Source: Branchiostoma floridae (lineage: Eukaryota; Chordata; Leptocardii; Amphioxiformes; Branchiostomatidae). Taken from it: 64,000 nucleotides of DNA. This document shows, in pieces, positions 21,047-30,073 of this stretch (its first letter is position 1; each line of letters starts with the position of its first letter). A program made the position numbers and the translations under genes. The notes under the pieces are model-generated. The model worked only from the letters and a program-made list of their open reading frames with translations. It was not told the DNA's origin and made no database searches. The DNA is taken from the NCBI RefSeq assembly GCF_000003815.2, contig NC_049987.1, positions 19,287,906 through 19,351,905 on the forward strand, written 5' to 3'.

Positions 21047-22165
21047 CTATAGCATTACATAGAAACTTATACCACTGTCGGGTAACTTATTCGAGGTAAT
21101 CCAGATACGCTTAGCCACAAAGTTTACAAAGTCGCCTTTCACAGGGACACGCAAAGGGTATCTATCCATCACATTCAGTAGCATGACATAGCCAACATCT
21201 CCGTAAAATTCATCTAACACAACGTCTGTCTGTCCAGCATACCCGGTCTGGCCCTCGGGGTTTACATTAAGTGGTCTCATCAGGGCAGTATTCCCTCACC
21301 CTTGAGGATTTCCCACACCCAAGGGGACCAACAAAAAAGACATGTGTTTTGAAGTTACGCTTTGGGGCCAAGTTGGTGATCTCACAATAACTCTCCAACC
21401 CCCTGTGGAACTTTATGTAGACATTTGGCATCTCCCGGGCAGGTTCCCCTTAGACTCCTTTAAATATTCAGCGGCCGACTCCAAGTCATTGTGCCGACCA
21501 GGAGCTGATGGCTCGCCGACGCTACACAGTAAGTTCCCTCCCTTAGAACCAGGGTTGTAGCCAGCCTGAAATTATTTTCAGTCCCCTTGATTTTGAATGG
21601 GAATCCTATCAAGCACCGAAGGCATGGCGTGACGTTGCGCGTCATTTCTAGGGGGTCTGGGTCCCAGAAAATTTTTTAATCAGGACCCTCTGAAACACTA
21701 TTTCCTGCATTTTGAGGTGCAAATTTGCTTGTAGACTAAGCTGTTCAATGGCATCTGTTTGGGTGAAGAAGAACACATGGGTTTCAGTTTTTTTGATATC
21801 TTTACATATCAATTTTTGTCTGTCCCAGGGGACGGAATGGGGAAAACTTTTTTCAGTCCCCAGCTGCAAATTTCCTTCAAAGGACTGAAGGACAGGTGCT
21901 GGATACAACCCTGCTTAGAACAATACTCATCATTATCAACATCAGATGCTACTTTACCATTATCAACATCAGATGCTACTTTACCAACAATGTTCTTTAT
22001 GCCTTGCATTCGAGTCTTTTTTGCGAAGGTTGACGAATGAAGGTGAGGTGTCCCGTTTTCCCCGACCTCCTTCCCGACGACCGGAAACTAAACGGTGTTC
22101 AGCGTCAGGGCAGCACACTCTTCCTCGGTGTAGTTGTTGATGGTGAAGACCCATCTGTAGGCCGG
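21047..22165 (-). pseudogene. endogenous CRESS-DNA virus Rep gene, disrupted
   Basis: The complete Rep motif set occurs in order on the minus strand. Rolling-circle motif I is FTINNYT (22147-22127), motif II GTPHLH (about 22054-22037) and motif III YCSK (21925-21914). The helicase part has Walker A GPLGCGKSS (21329-21303), Walker B VVLDEFYGD (about 21223-21197) and motif C ITSNK (21100-21086). This HUH endonuclease plus SF3 helicase layout is that of circovirus-like Rep, which nicks and unwinds single-stranded circular genomes. It is dead: a stop at 22090-22088, frame changes near 21435 and 21280, a 27-bp in-frame tandem duplication near 21975-21922, and a 364-bp MITE inserted in the motif III codons. 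No capsid gene or replication-origin stem-loop was seen alongside. It is an old copy fixed in the host genome. Confidence 0.88.
21550..21913 (+). mobile_element. hAT-type MITE, 364 bp, inside viral Rep
   Basis: Inverted ends cagggttgtagccagc and (right end read inward) cagggttgtatccagc. The 8-bp duplication cttagaac flanks it at 21542-21549 and 21914-21921. Removing it rejoins the Rep reading across motif III, so the insertion is younger than the viral integration. No transposase frame inside; mobilised in trans by an hAT transposase, from the end and duplication type. Confidence 0.92.
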
Positions 22166-22169
22166 ATTC

Positions 22170-22425
22170 TCTCGGCGACCATGGCGGCGGCGTCCCTGCC
22201 CACCCTCCACCCCCGGACGGGCTGCAACGGCAGCAGGCTTAGCAGCGGCTGGGGAACATGAGCATCATGCATCGGGATATCGATGTCGGCAAGCGCATCA
22301 TCAGGAACGGTATCTTCATTAGAAGAAATTACTATAAAGTCTACAGCATCAAGAGGAGGATGGCCAACGAAGCAGGTACAACGTGCGCCATAATGTATCA
22401 GAAGGTGGTGCCAATGGTCCAAGGT
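22170..22425 (-). other. possible N-terminal extension or flank of the Rep copy
   Basis: A minus-strand frame 22422-22105 is open but is in a different frame from motif I. It reads DTVPDDALADIDIPMHDAHV, then an Ala/Gly/Arg-rich stretch. It may be the region before the Rep start or host flank; not assignable. Confidence 0.25.
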
Positions 22426-22429
22426 GCCT

Positions 22430-22525
22430 CATAGAAGGTGTCGATGTTGAATGGCAATGACGTGCGTCTTCCGTCCATCCTAGTTCACCTCAGTCAGCTT
22501 TATGGACCTGTCTAGCTACAAGAAA
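22430..22525 (-). pseudogene. isolated exon fragment of the 27.5-28.5 kb family
   Basis: Plus-strand text aatggcaatgacgtgcgtct and agctttatggacctgtctag closely matches the exon ends at 27.88-27.97 and 28.38-28.47 kb. The same acceptor (tacaagaaaa on the plus strand) follows. Only about 80 bp is present here, in the same orientation as the others. Confidence 0.6.
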
Positions 22526-22814
22526 AGAAACACTGTTAGAAATTGTACTTCTCTCCAACCCCCCATGTTATCATAAGAACAGTGCGTCATTTGGGCTAGG
22601 AATTTCCATTACCTTATGGCAAGGCCAATCCTTATAATCCAGTCATGTGTATCAACACAAGCTTTTACATCAAGACACACTGTGACTTTTTACAACAAGA
22701 TTTGGAACTTCTTTATTGAGGTTCAGAGGGTATACAACATGGGTTAACAAAACCATTGAAGTCATGATTTTATTGTCTGTTGACAGTTATTCACCATTAT
22801 CTTTTCCTTTTTTG
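22526..22814. other. no gene; 3' flank of the LINE
   Basis: AT-rich flank with no feature. The LINE 3' end probably lies close to 22815, where the plus strand reads gggatctgcatctgcat. Confidence 0.4.
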
Positions 22815-25800
22815 GGATCTGCATCTGCATAGGATACCCCCAAATGACCCCGCGAGGGGCAAAAGTAGGGGGGGGGGGAGCTGAGGCTCCCGGGTTAGGG
22901 CGGGCAGGCCGCCTGCCTGGCACGGAAGTGCTCAACGTTGGGAGCACTTACAACCGTGCCAGGCAGGGCATTCCACTCGGGAATTGTGCGTGGGAAAAAA
23001 GAATGTTTGTAGATATCGGTGCGTGCAAATATGTGTTGATATTTGAAGTCGTGACTACCCCGGGTGCGCCCTTGGGCAGGCTTCAGAATATTGCTGGCGT
23101 CTATGTTAATATTATTGTTGACTACTTTATAGAAAAAGGTGAGGCGGGCGTTCCTCCTCCTTTCGGAGAGAGGGCGCCACTGCAGGTCTGAAAGCATTTG
23201 TGTCACGCTGCTAGTCTGCCGGTAGTCATTTAGGGTCACTCGGGCTGCCCTGCGCTGGACGGCCTCCACCGCCTGTATCCCTTTGTTGGTGTACGGGTCC
23301 CAGACGATGGCACTATATTCCAAGTGAGGCCGTACCAGCGCTTTGTAACAAGTGGCCTTGACCCTAGATGGACAATGGGTCAAGTTGCGCCGAATGACTC
23401 CTAGGACCTTACCAGCTTTGCTAGTGGCGTGGTTGATATGGGTGTCCCACCGCAAATCGTCGGACAGTTGTACTCCAAGATAGGGGTGGGACTTAACACC
23501 GGTAAGGGCTTCTCCACAGAGGGAGTACTGAGTTATGATGGGGTGCTTTTTACGGGTGATATGGAGGATGTGACATTTAGAGGGGTTGAACGACATGAGC
23601 CAACGATTTTGCCATTCTGTTAGCGCATCGAGGTCAGACTGCAGCCCTTGTGCGTCAGAAGGCTTGCTGATAGTTCGATAAATCAAGCAATCGTCAGCAA
23701 ACAGTCGAACATGTGAGTCTACGGAATCGGGTAGGTCATTAATGTAGAGCAGGAATAGCAGAGGGCCTAACACAGTACCCTGCGGAACTCCAGAGGTGAC
23801 CTTGACAGCTTTAGATGTTCCACCGTCAAAGACAACCCTCTGGGTTCTCTCCGTAAGGAAGGCCCTAAGCCAAGACTGAAGGAGGCCAGAAATACCATAG
23901 TGCTCGAGCTTGCTCAGCAGACGTTCGTGTGGCACAGTATCGAATGCTTTGCTAAAGTCAAGCACCGCGGCATCGACCTGTTTGTTCTGGTCCATGTTCT
24001 TGGCCAGGTCTTGGAGGGTAAGCACCAGCTGGCTCTCGCAGGACAGACCCTTCCTGAAGCCGTGTTGCGCAGGGGACAGAATGCCATGAGCGTCTAGATG
24101 TTTCATCATGTGGCTGTGCACGATGTGTTCGAGCACTTTACCACAGACCGATGTCAGAGACACCGGCCTATAGTTTGATGGCAAGGTTCTGTCCCCCTTT
24201 TTGAAGATTGGAGCGATGTTAGCTGTTCTCCAATCTTCAGGAACATCTCCCGTGGATATTGACTGGGAGAATATGACCTGTAATATTGGCGCAATTTGTT
24301 CGGCTACGGTCTTCAGGAGGCGAGGTGGTAATCCGTCTGGTCCTGTGGCCTTGCTGGGGTTAAGACAGGAGAGCTGTTTGGCTACCCCCTCCACTGTGAT
24401 GTTAAGGGAGGGGATAGTTGGAGCTTTGGGTTCGCCAAGGGTAGGAACGGTGGTCTTATCCTCCCTGGTAAACACTGACTCAAACTGGGCCCCCAGTGCA
24501 TCAGCCTTTTCTTTGGGGTCAGATGTTAGCACCCCCTGATGTCTTAGGGCGGACGCACCAGTAGAGTCTTGTCTGATGGATTTGACATAGCTCCAAAAGG
24601 CCTTGGGATTATCCTCGATGTTAGACTCCAGGTAATTGGAGACATAATCCCTATGGGCCTTCCTAACTCTCTGCTTAACGCCCTTCCTACACCTCTTGAA
24701 CTTTGCCCAGGCTTCATTGGAGTTGGATCTCCTAGCCTTGGAAAAAAGTTCAGACCGCTTACGCATAGCTTTGCGAATCTGGGGAGTTATCCAAGGTTTG
24801 TTGGATTGTGGCCTCACTTTTTTCCTGGGGACATGCTTATTGGCAGCACCACTAACGGCTGCCTTAAACAGCTCCCAGTTTTCTGAGGCAGTGTTGTGCT
24901 GAGCCTGGTCTGCAAACTCTCGACTGTATGTTGCCATATCCTGCTGGAGTGCATCGATGTTAGCTTTCCTCCACAGGTATATGAGCCGATCTTTTGAGTT
25001 TGATGTTTGGGGCTTTACTTGAACATCAATCAGCGGGATGTCATGATCGCTGAGACCTGGTAAGATTTTGACTCTCTCCACTAAGGTGGAATTTGTGGTG
25101 AGAAACAGATCCAGGGTGTTCGAAGTTTGCCCCACAGTACGAGTTGGTTCACAGACCATTTGTTCCAGACCACAGTCATTGGCAAGGCTGATGTAATTGC
25201 TAGTGAGAGTGGATGGATTGGAAGCGGTGGTATTAGCTTCAGGGTTCCAGGTCGCATCAGGCAGGTTGAAGTCACCTGCTAGCCAGATGTGGGCATTGTT
25301 GTTATTAGCCCGCTTTTGCAGCACTGATCTTTCTAGTGCTACAAAATCATCATGACCAGCTGAGGGGGGGCGATAGTAGGCCCCTATGTAGATGGACTTA
25401 CTGTTAGCCAGATGGACCCGGACCCAGGTCAACTCGCAGGGACAGTCCGGGTCTGGGTGGTGGGTTGCTATGATGTTGTTCTTTACAGCAACAAGCACAC
25501 CCCCTCCCCGGCCAGCTCTGTCTCTCCTGAACACATTGTACGTGTCCGGAAAGATTTCGCTGCTGCCCACTGACGAGTCCAGCCACGTCTCAGTGCCAAC
25601 AACAATGTCTGGTTGCACAGCTTCGCAAAATGCATGCAGTTCAGGTACCTTATTGCGGATAGATTGAAAGTTGATCACACAGGTCCTGACTGGTTTGGTA
25701 TGTGTGCGGTCGCGAGGCGGTGGAGTAATACCATATCCGATAGGCGAAGACGTAGCGATAGGCGAGCCGATAGATCTTGCTGGACTAGAACAGGTGCTGG

Positions 25801-26450
25801 TGTTAAAAGAAGAGAAACAATTAGAAGTTTCGAATACTGTAGTGTTGAAGAGGCTGGAGCTGAAGTTAGGTAGGCCGCAGGAGCAGCAAATCCAGGACAC
25901 GTTAGGGTTGTTGATGGCATTATAGACCGGTGTTGACATACCCATGCAGTCAGTATGGTACCAGACATCACATGAGTCGCAACAGATGGCATGCCGGCCG
26001 TCCACCTTTTCCCACCTGACGGCTCGATGGCATACGCCGCAGGGGTACTTCGGTGCCCTAGGTCCCGGATTTAACTCCACATCTCCAGCCAGAAGGATTA
26101 TCAGGGTGAGGCTGAACAGAATGAATTTAGGTCTGCAGTGGGGTGCTAGTTTACCATTAGAGTTAATAAAGATAGAGACTAATGTTAACTTCAGGGGGTG
26201 ATTGGCACATGTGTTGTCCAGCAGGGGAGTTAACGGGAATGGACTGTTAAAGGATGGATTAAGGGTGTGTGGTATGCCTTCATGCCTGGGAGTGAAGGGA
26301 GAGGGATCATGGTGAGAGTTTACAATTAACACTAAGCAGTGGGCTGTTAGTAGAATGCTGCCCAAGATGGTTGAGAATGTAACGAAACATGTCATAATGC
26401 TTGACCTGCAGGGGTTCTCTCCTACTCAACAGGAGGAACGCCACGCTGGT
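22815..26450 (-). mobile_element. full-length APE-type LINE (CR1/L2 group) with 2A peptide
   Basis: Minus-strand non-LTR retrotransposon carrying one uninterrupted 1166-codon ORF (22895-26395) and short untranslated ends. The 3' end is about 80 bp past the stop and includes a gcagatgcagatccc direct repeat followed by A-rich sequence. The 5' end is not sharply defined; I place it within about 60-140 bp of the start codon. There are no stops or frameshifts, so insertion is recent and the element may still be active. A target-site duplication was not recognised. Related but dead copies are at 14.7-15.4 kb and perhaps at 53.5 and 54.8 kb. Confidence 0.88.
22895..26395 (-). CDS. LINE polyprotein: 2A + PHD finger + endonuclease + reverse transcriptase
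   Basis: 1166 residues from a true ATG. Residues 4-25 and 91-103 are hydrophobic. The second runs straight into GDVELNPGP at 104-112, a 2A ribosome-skipping sequence that should release the first 111 residues as a separate peptide. A PHD-type zinc finger follows at 119-173 (C119, C122, C139, C142, H147, C150, C170 or C171, C173). The apurinic-type endonuclease spans about 235-465: INFQSIRNK, GTETWLD, GDFN at 374-377, SDH at 449-451. The RT spans about 660-1000: PIFKKGD, FSKAFDTV, GVPQGT near 868, catalytic FADD at 898-901. The thumb and C-terminal domain end in EHFRARQ. All key residues are present. The product copies LINE RNA into nicked chromosomal DNA. The role of the released N-terminal peptide is unknown; 2A in LINEs has been linked to signal-like targeting. 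Confidence 0.93.
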   Translation of the reverse strand: MTCFVTFSTILGSILLTAHCLVLIVNSHHDPSPFTPRHEGIPHTLNPSFNSPFPLTPLLDNTCANHPLKLTLVSIFINSNGKLAPHCRPKFILFSLTLIILLAGDVELNPGPRAPKYPCGVCHRAVRWEKVDGRHAICCDSCDVWYHTDCMGMSTPVYNAINNPNVSWICCSCGLPNFSSSLFNTTVFETSNCFSSFNTSTCSSPARSIGSPIATSSPIGYGITPPPRDRTHTKPVRTCVINFQSIRNKVPELHAFCEAVQPDIVVGTETWLDSSVGSSEIFPDTYNVFRRDRAGRGGGVLVAVKNNIIATHHPDPDCPCELTWVRVHLANSKSIYIGAYYRPPSAGHDDFVALERSVLQKRANNNNAHIWLAGDFNLPDATWNPEANTTASNPSTLTSNYISLANDCGLEQMVCEPTRTVGQTSNTLDLFLTTNSTLVERVKILPGLSDHDIPLIDVQVKPQTSNSKDRLIYLWRKANIDALQQDMATYSREFADQAQHNTASENWELFKAAVSGAANKHVPRKKVRPQSNKPWITPQIRKAMRKRSELFSKARRSNSNEAWAKFKRCRKGVKQRVRKAHRDYVSNYLESNIEDNPKAFWSYVKSIRQDSTGASALRHQGVLTSDPKEKADALGAQFESVFTREDKTTVPTLGEPKAPTIPSLNITVEGVAKQLSCLNPSKATGPDGLPPRLLKTVAEQIAPILQVIFSQSISTGDVPEDWRTANIAPIFKKGDRTLPSNYRPVSLTSVCGKVLEHIVHSHMMKHLDAHGILSPAQHGFRKGLSCESQLVLTLQDLAKNMDQNKQVDAAVLDFSKAFDTVPHERLLSKLEHYGISGLLQSWLRAFLTERTQRVVFDGGTSKAVKVTSGVPQGTVLGPLLFLLYINDLPDSVDSHVRLFADDCLIYRTISKPSDAQGLQSDLDALTEWQNRWLMSFNPSKCHILHITRKKHPIITQYSLCGEALTGVKSHPYLGVQLSDDLRWDTHINHATSKAGKVLGVIRRNLTHCPSRVKATCYKALVRPHLEYSAIVWDPYTNKGIQAVEAVQRRAARVTLNDYRQTSSVTQMLSDLQWRPLSERRRNARLTFFYKVVNNNINIDASNILKPAQGRTRGSHDFKYQHIFARTDIYKHSFFPRTIPEWNALPGTVVSAPNVEHFRARQAACPP

Positions 26451-26454
26451 GGGG

Positions 26455-26738
26455 CGCAAATTACATCGTAAATATGGGATATACAATATAGAGAACAGTA
26501 CTATAGAATGTATATAAAAGTGGAACGGTCTCACGGGATGTTTTCACTGCTGAAAAGAGAAGTTGTAAATAAATTTGAGCAGAAAATGCTAATTAGACAC
26601 ATGTGTTTCTATGGGTACCTAAAATAATATTGTATCAACATTGATGACCAGGAGATCCATATGCACGTTAACCGTGCTTACATCTATGAGGGTCATTGAC
26701 CCCAGCGTTGTCTCTACAGCCTGAGTGACGGTGGTGTT
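26455..26738. other. LINE 5' flank, no gene assigned
   Basis: AT-rich sequence. Minus-strand text near 26735-26620 (VTQAVETTLGSMTLIDVSTV) may be coding and appears to continue across the MITE at 26.74-27.07 kb into QPCKAIQQPWQA near 27.12 kb. Confidence 0.35.
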
Positions 26739-26740
26739 GC

Positions 26741-27072
26741 AGGGCTCGAAGTACTTTTTTTCTGCATACCTGCACTGGTCAGGTAACATTGACCTGCACC
26801 AGACATATTGTACCTGCACCACTATGAATTTAGGAATTATGGATAATACGAAAATTGAAAACATGACTATTTTTTTCTTTTATACTTAATAGGTTGTAAC
26901 AGTCAATGCATGTTTGTAACAATCCACATACACACAGCATTTGCCATTTAAGTATAAAACCCAGCATATGGACCAGTGCAGGTTAGGTGCAAGGAGACAC
27001 CAGAAATACGTATCTGCACAGCTCCAATTTTACCTGCAATAACCTGTATATGCAAGTGGTATTTCGAGCCCT
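26741..27072 (+). mobile_element. hAT-like MITE, about 332 bp
   Basis: Inverted ends agggctcgaagtac at the left and (right end read inward) agggctcgaaatac at the right, with internal cctgcac/gtgcagg repeats in both orientations. Pentamer gttgc flanks both sides (26736-26740; 27074-27078). An exact 8-bp duplication is not visible, so the duplication may be mutated. The agggctcgaa ends are of hAT type. No coding capacity. Confidence 0.7.
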
Positions 27073-27084
27073 AGTTGCCTGCCA

Positions 27085-27500
27085 GGGTTGCTGGATGGCT
27101 TTGCATGGTTGTGTGTTGGACAGTACAACTGTGTTTACAACCTCCTCCATGTATTTCCAAACGGAGAGGACCTTGAAAAAAGAATATTGAAACAGATGTA
27201 CTAGGTAATAACTTGTGGTAACCATTGTCTCCAATGTCACGAGTAATACTTTAGGAATGTTTGTACACAACTTCGTAGGTGAAAGTTGTTCTAAAACAGG
27301 CTCAAAATTGCAGTCAAAGCTTGTAATCAGACATGAGCGAGTTAAAACACGACCTACTCCCGAGATGCCATGGGGCATGAAATTCTTTCCCGTGATGCCA
27401 TGGAATTCTTTCAAGCTACTACATGTTACCTTATGGTAGCCATCTCCTTTTATCACAAGAGAAGTCAAGACAAAGCAGTTCTGGTTTTAAATACCTCAAC
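27085..27500 (-). other. coding-like minus-strand sequence interrupted by the MITE
   Basis: The minus strand reads MEEVVNTVVLSNTQPCKAIQ and PWQA up to the MITE, and VTQAVETTLGSMTLIDVSTV beyond it. A further frame at 27468-27200 is open for 80 codons but unrecognised. Possibly one exon of an unidentified gene. Confidence 0.25.
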
Positions 27501-27504
27501 TCAC

Positions 27505-28467
27505 AAGTACCTGTCAGTAGGGAGGGGTTTTCCTCTGCCCGCAATACTGCTGCTGTCTTCTGATGTTAACGTCCATAGTGACCCCTCCTGAAACTGTTCG
27601 TGTCACTTTCTGGGTGGAGAAAGTCCACTCTCCTCTTGGCCACAATTTTCAGTCCTGTCTCCGGTCAGGAGGTGTCAGTAGAGAGGGGTTTTCCTCAGCC
27701 CGCAATACTGCCGCTGTTTTCTGATGGTAACGTCCATAGTGACCCCTCCTGAAGCTGTCCGTGTCACTTTCTGGGTGGAGAAAGTTCACTCTCCTTTTGG
27801 ACACAATGTTCAGTCCTGTCTCCAACTCTGCCCGGCTGATGTTCTGCAACTTGTCTCTGGCTAGCACATAGAAGGTATCAATGTGAATGGCAATGACGTG
27901 TGTCTTGCGTCCATGTCCACCATCCAATTCTACATCGATCAGTTTAATGGACCTGTTTAGCTACAAGAAAATACTCTGACATGTAGCCATAATTTGTGGT
28001 GTGATTATGAACCTTTGAAAAGGTCAGTACATAGGAGTATGTTATGTTACATTATGATACCTTACTAGCTACTACATGTTACCTTGTGGTAGCAATCTCT
28101 ACCTTTATCACAAGAGAAGTCAAGACAAAGCAGTTCTGGTTTTCAATACCTCAACTCACAGGTACCTGTCAGTAGGGAGGGTGTTTCCTCTGCCCGCAAT
28201 ACTGTCGCTGTTTTCTGATGGCACCGTCGATAGTTACCTCTGCTGAAGCTGTCCGTGTGACTGTCTGGGTGGAGGAAGTTCACTCTCCTTTTGGCCACAA
28301 TTTTCAATCCTGTCTGCATCTCTGCCCGGCTCAAGTTCTGCAACTTGTCTCTGACTTAGTCGTAGAAGATCTTAATGTGAATGGCAATAGCGTCATGACG
28401 TGCGTCTTGCGTCCAGGTCCACCATCCAGTTCTACATCTGTCAGTTTTATGGACCGGTTTAGCTACA
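27505..28467 (-). pseudogene. tandemly duplicated exon family, three units
   Basis: Minus-strand exon family repeated at about 28467-28160 (C), 27965-27665 (B) and 27660-27505 (A, partial). Shared protein text: LNRSIKL, ELDGG..GRKTHV, DKLQNISRAELETGL, RRVNFLHPESDTDSF and VLRAEENPSLLT. Each exon starts after a ttcttgtag acceptor. B is open throughout (27927-27649); C has a small insertion (cgtcatgacg) that shifts frame. The three units are 65-85% alike by eye and keep protein-level similarity. Upstream on the same strand is a coiled-coil exon. Function unknown. Confidence 0.55.
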
Positions 28468-28559
28468 AGAAAAGAAACACTCCTGTTAGAAATGGTAATC
28501 CAAATGGACTTCTCTCCATCCTTTCCATGGTAAAAGATAGTTTACAGTGTGAAATATCC

Positions 28560-28810
28560 CATACCTTCAGTTGCCTGACATCCTCCAGAGATTCTTGAAG
28601 CATTTCACGCTGCTCCTGCAGGTCACTGAACTGACTGATCTTCTTCTCGAGGTCCTCAATCCTTTCCTCATAAATTTTTATCCGTTTTGCTAGCCTTATG
28701 TCATTCATATCCTTCGCAGCATATTTGCTTCCCTCCCACGCTTCCAGCCTTTCTTTCGAAGACTTCAGGAATTTGACAGCTCTATCGGGCTTTATACCGA
28801 GGTTGTACAC
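28560..28810 (-). CDS. coiled-coil exon upstream of the duplicated exons
   Basis: The minus-strand frame reads MYNLGIKPDRAVKFLKSSKE, RLEAWEGSKYAAKDMNDIRL and IYEERIEDLEKKISQFSDLQ, then EMLQESLEDVRQLK. It ends at a perfect donor (aag|gtatgg, exon end near 28565). The next exon starts at the 28467 acceptor (LNRSIKL), so a 95-bp intron joins them in one gene. Heptad spacing of Leu/Ile indicates a coiled coil. Upstream, 29130-28830 may be earlier exons (DLIVLLYTRPTGERLLILND; DLVHLAIESNDEYDMMVAKR) with one stop and one frame change. Unidentified; a candidate for a real but decaying multi-exon gene. Confidence 0.45.
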
Positions 28811-28829
28811 TTGCGCCCTCGATTTTGTC

Positions 28830-29130
28830 CGCGCAAAGCAGCAGTCTTTTAGCCACCATCATATCGTACTCATCGTTCGACTCGATAGCAAGATGCACTA
28901 GATCTGCATTTAGCTCTTGTGGACTGTCGTTCTGCTATAATTCCCTGTCATCGTCCTGCTCGCACATGTGCAACAACAGGTCCGCCATGTTGACCGAGCC
29001 ACTTTCGTCATTTAAAATGAGCAGCCGCTCGCCTGTGGGTCTTGTGTACAGGAGTACTATAAGGTCAAGATCTTCGTGAAACAGGCAGTCACGGAAGTAT
29101 TCTACGCTTGGTGAAGTAACAAAAATCCAC
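28830..29130 (-). other. possible upstream exons of the coiled-coil gene
   Basis: The minus-strand frame 29132-28935 reads VEYFRDCLFHEDLDLIVLLY, GERLLILNDESGSVNMADLL and CEQDDDREL, then a stop. The same frame resumes ADLVHLAIESNDEYDMMVAK before shifting into the coiled-coil exon. Acidic, no recognised domain. Confidence 0.3.
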
Positions 29131-29134
29131 AAAA

Positions 29135-29590
29135 CAGTGATTCATCTGTGATTGTCAATGTTGCCTGATTTTAAGATGGTCTTTGTGCTTTAATTGGACG
29201 GAAATGTGCGCTCTGAGAGGATGGTATTAAAAAGAGTAAAAAATGACAAACGGGACTTGATCCATACTTTAGCATTTTCTTTGAAATAGATTCCTAACTA
29301 TGGGGCTTAGTGTGAAAATGTCATTAACCCTAGACCGTATACCCGTCTCCTTTTCTGCCCATTGCCGGTGGGACAATGTTTGTTAAAATGGCAAATCATT
29401 TGGTGCGACGTGATATGCATGCAAATCCCTTAAAACCATCTAATGTGGTCAAAAGAAACATTCCTCTGATTCTTAAAATGTTATGAATTCTGCATTCTAT
29501 GTTGTTACGTACATTTCATGGTGGTTACTCTGTCAAAATGGATGCACACATCGATTGACATTCTTATCTATTGCTCCTTCAACATGTATG
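29135..29590. other. no gene seen
   Basis: AT-rich spacer with no supported feature. Confidence 0.4.
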
Positions 29591-29594
29591 CGAG

Positions 29595-30070
29595 CATTTG
29601 CCACTTTCTTTGTTTTTCCTACTGCTGTGCGTGCTTGTTGGTCCCAACCCGAGCTGTTTGGATAAAACATTCAGTGCAGTAAACTTTGCATCGCAACCTT
29701 TGATACTTAGTGAGAAGATATGCAGGCGTTTGTTGTAGTATAGTTTCCTTTGGTGGGCCAAACAATCAGCGACTTGAGATGTTGCCAAGAAAATCCAGCG
29801 TTAGGTGACTTGGATCGAACACCAGTGATCCGTTTGCATCTACCTGTCTCTTTAGCAAGATTGACAAATCGTTCAATGTGTCGTCTGGCAACTAAAGCTG
29901 GTAGTGGTACTTTTTGTAGAGGGTGGATTCTTTAAACTGGAGGTTTTGAAGGTCAAACGTATCTCTCATAGTCAGTAGTTTTTTGCATGTGGAACTGTCC
30001 ACTAGAAGTGACCACCATCTTCTTTAAATGGTATAGCAGCTTCCATCACAGCCTCGCGCAGGTGACATTT
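29595..30070 (-). other. coding-like minus-strand block, unidentified
   Basis: The minus strand reads YHYQL, LPDDTLNDLSILLKRQVDAN, SLVFDPSHLTLDFLGNIS, a stop, then FGPPKETILQQTPAYLLTKY and KVYCTECFIQTARVGTN. Upstream (30070-30010) REAVMEAAIPFKEDGGHF fits the same protein. Likely a remnant of a repeated-element ORF. Not recognised. Confidence 0.3.
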
Positions 30071-30073
30071 GAT

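Noticed and set aside
22105-22422. 106-codon minus frame as an independent viral capsid gene next to Rep
   Set aside because: It overlaps Rep motif I in another frame and lacks the Arg-rich N-terminus expected of circovirus-like capsids.
25404-25992. Open frames on both strands inside the intact LINE
   Set aside because: Alternative-frame shadows of the 1166-codon ORF; endonuclease motifs fix the true frame.
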